Shown in pieces: positions 5,603 to 6,676 of a stretch of 6,676 bases of DNA. Source of the stretch: DATEUP01 sp035283065 (GTDB lineage Archaea; Thermoplasmatota; DTKX01; DATEUP01); contig DATEUP010000041.1 of NCBI GenBank assembly GCA_035283065.1, forward strand, positions 1 to 6,676, read 5' to 3'. The notes beneath the pieces are model-generated. The model saw nothing but the letters and a program-made list of their open reading frames with translations, had not been told where the DNA came from and searched no databases. The stretch's first letter is position 1; each line of letters begins with the position of its first letter. The position numbers were made by a program, and so were the translations under genes.

Positions 5603-6180
5603 AGCTTCAGGGAGGCGGCCCACGAGGCGCCCGCCTTGAAGGCCTGGAGTTCCTCGTTGGTGGCCCCTGCCGCTTTGAGCCCCGGCTTCCAGCCTTCCTT
5701 GAGGGGGTCGAGCCCCCTCACCTCGGAGGCCGCGCCGAGGAGCGCGGCGTAGGCGTGCTCCGGCCCCGCCTCGCCGGCAAGGGCGCGGAAGTCCGTGAGG
5801 TGGACCGTGCGGACGACTTCGCGAAGGGCAGGCTCGACCTCGGCTTGCCCGGGGTAGGGCCGCCCGTCGGGGGGGGCGGCGGGCGGCAGGCGCAGCGTGT
5901 CGGAAAGGACGGCCCCGTCGCCTGCGCAGTACTTCGCGAAGCGCAGGGCTTCGCCGACCTCGAGGGCGAGGAGGAGGCCGCCCGTGTCCTCGGTTACGAC
6001 GGGGGACCAGCACTCGCCGACGGAGACCTGCGCGAGGCGCGAGCCCCCGAGCACGCTGACGCCGCGAGGCGCCGTCGAGGCAAACGCCTGGCCGGCCGCC
6101 TCGGCGGCGGCGGCGAAAAGTTCGACCATGCGGTCGATGGGCTGGCCGCCAACGCCCGCGATCACGAGGTCGAAGCTCAA
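5599..6180 (-). CDS. IorB-like protein (2-oxoacid:ferredoxin oxidoreductase gamma/beta domain), degenerate motifs
   Basis: 193 residues, the usual size of the indolepyruvate:ferredoxin oxidoreductase small subunit, whose normal partner IorA carries thiamine diphosphate and iron-sulfur clusters. Family traits: a first Rossmann-like strand and loop FDLVIAGVGGQ (3-13), a helix, a glycine-rich segment RGVSVLGGSRLAQVSVGE (39-56), LLLALEVGEALRFAKY (69-84), DGAVLSDT (88-95), and a C-terminal part with YAALLGAAS (144-152) and ELQAFKAG (177-184). Oddities: canonical GGQG is GGQP at 11-14, and the usual MAQRGGSV is replaced. The TTG at 6180 starts inside the upstream gene's stop (TTGA overlap), with a GGGGGGAAGG stretch just upstream, so translation is coupled. 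It could be a non-catalytic paralogue or a divergent functional subunit. Family assignment is firm, activity is not. Confidence 0.8.
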   Translation of the reverse strand: MSFDLVIAGVGGQPIDRMVELFAAAAEAAGQAFASTAPRGVSVLGGSRLAQVSVGECWSPVVTEDTGGLLLALEVGEALRFAKYCAGDGAVLSDTLRLPPAAPPDGRPYPGQAEVEPALREVVRTVHLTDFRALAGEAGPEHAYAALLGAASEVRGLDPLKEGWKPGLKAAGATNEELQAFKAGASWAASLKL

Positions 6181-6676
6181 AGGCCCTTCCCCCCGGGGGC
6201 CTCAGGGGCCTCAAAGGCGAGGATCGTGGGCCCCTTGCCGGACGAAGCCGCCGCCTGCCGGAGCGCCGAGCCGAGTTCGAGGGGCCCGGCCGGGCCGATC
6301 TCCACGATCGCCGAGGCCTCGAGGCCGAGGGCCTGGGAAAGCGCGCGGAGGTTGAGCACGTGGTGGTGCGCGCCCGGCAGCGCGCGCTCGACGGCGGCGG
6401 AGAGGCCCTGGGGGGAGACGAGGGCGAGGACCTGCAGGGACTCGGCCTTGGCCTCGCGCAGCGCCGACAGGCCGGCGACGATCCCGCGGCCCTCCGTGAC
6501 CACGAGGGCGCGGGCCCCCTGGCGGCGCGCAACCGCGCAGGCGACCCCGAGGCCCTCCCCCCAGTCGCCGAGGTAGAGCGCGCCGCTCCCCGCAAGCGTG
6601 GCGCGCCACTCCGGCGGGGCCTCGACGATGAGATCCCAGGCACCGGAGGCTGCCGCAAAGGCCCCGGCGGCTTCGA
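6177..6676 (-). CDS. IorA-like protein, C-terminal thiamine diphosphate-fold domain, 5' part outside window
   Basis: 165 C-terminal residues are visible (first full codon at 6674). The layout matches the second thiamine diphosphate domain of indolepyruvate:ferredoxin oxidoreductase alpha subunits: ALYLGDWGEGLGVACAVARRQG (32-53, in place of the usual 'MGASIGMAxG'), ARALVVTEGRGIVAGLSAL (54-72), QVLALVSPQG (81-90), LRALSQALGLEASAIVEI (109-126) and KGPTILAFEAP (147-157). The expected GD-G/S of the cofactor motif is T60-E61-G62, and the closing Asn is Gln89 at the same spacing, so cofactor binding looks lost. No cysteine cluster follows: the protein stops at GGKGL, whereas typical IorA ends in a ferredoxin domain. 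Its TGA overlaps the TTG start of the IorB-like gene, confirming a two-gene operon. The assignment relies on this pairing and on weak similarity. Confidence 0.65.
   Translation of the reverse strand, partial: EAAGAFAAASGAWDLIVEAPPEWRATLAGSGALYLGDWGEGLGVACAVARRQGARALVVTEGRGIVAGLSALREAKAESLQVLALVSPQGLSAAVERALPGAHHHVLNLRALSQALGLEASAIVEIGPAGPLELGSALRQAAASSGKGPTILAFEAPEAPGGKGL

Noticed and set aside
3815..6658. Very long minus-strand open frame (947 codons) antisense to the TPR gene
   Set aside because: Typical GC-rich shadow: its composition mirrors TPR codons (Leu, Glu, Arg, Val blocks), and it continues out of frame through the IorA/IorB-like genes.

Overview
The window is about 68% GC by eye and looks like chromosomal DNA of an uncultivated, GC-rich archaeon. 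The evidence is AT-rich TTTATA-type boxes that stand out of GC-rich gaps about 30-50 bases before start codons, an almost leaderless malic enzyme gene, GGAGG ribosome-binding sites at genes inside operons or with short leaders, a DUF504 (MJ1316-type) protein that is mostly archaeal, and an indolepyruvate:ferredoxin-oxidoreductase-like gene pair. A member of the Thermoplasmatota or a related euryarchaeal lineage is my inference; there is no rRNA or other marker to prove it. No phage, transposon, CRISPR, tRNA or rRNA signal was seen.

Layout. Bases 1-974 hold three minus-strand genes read right to left: a small protein with a signal or anchor helix (720-974), a 65-residue cysteine protein (477-674) and a GNAT acetyltransferase cut by the window edge (1-444). 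Bases 975-1200 are a gap between divergent genes, with a less GC-rich core and a spaced direct repeat. A plus-strand gene (1201-2028) encodes a 275-residue protein with a probable PUA-like N-terminal domain and a helical C-terminal half. It meets, tail to tail with a 47-base overlap, a minus-strand DUF504 gene (1982-2281) that has no ATG, GTG or TTG start but an ATT behind a perfect GGAGG. Then comes a divergent 91-base promoter gap with one TATA box, malic enzyme (2373-3671, plus), a 161-base gap with a second TATA box, and a 589-residue TPR protein (3833-5602, plus). The TPR gene overlaps by 4 bases, tail to tail, the last gene of a minus-strand pair: an IorB-like protein (5599-6180) coupled by a TTGA overlap to an IorA-like protein (6177 to the window end, 5' part missing).

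How the genes fit together. Malic enzyme supplies pyruvate and reduced NAD(P) from malate. The 2-oxoacid oxidoreductase-like pair belongs by fold to the ferredoxin-linked 2-oxoacid oxidation family. However, both subunits have lost hallmark residues: the thiamine diphosphate motif and C-terminal ferredoxin domain in the alpha-like protein, and the GGQG and QRGG motifs in the gamma-like one. They may be a non-catalytic or repurposed paralogue. The other genes have no evident pathway link. The most interesting points are this degenerate pair and the DUF504 gene that standard start-codon rules would miss.
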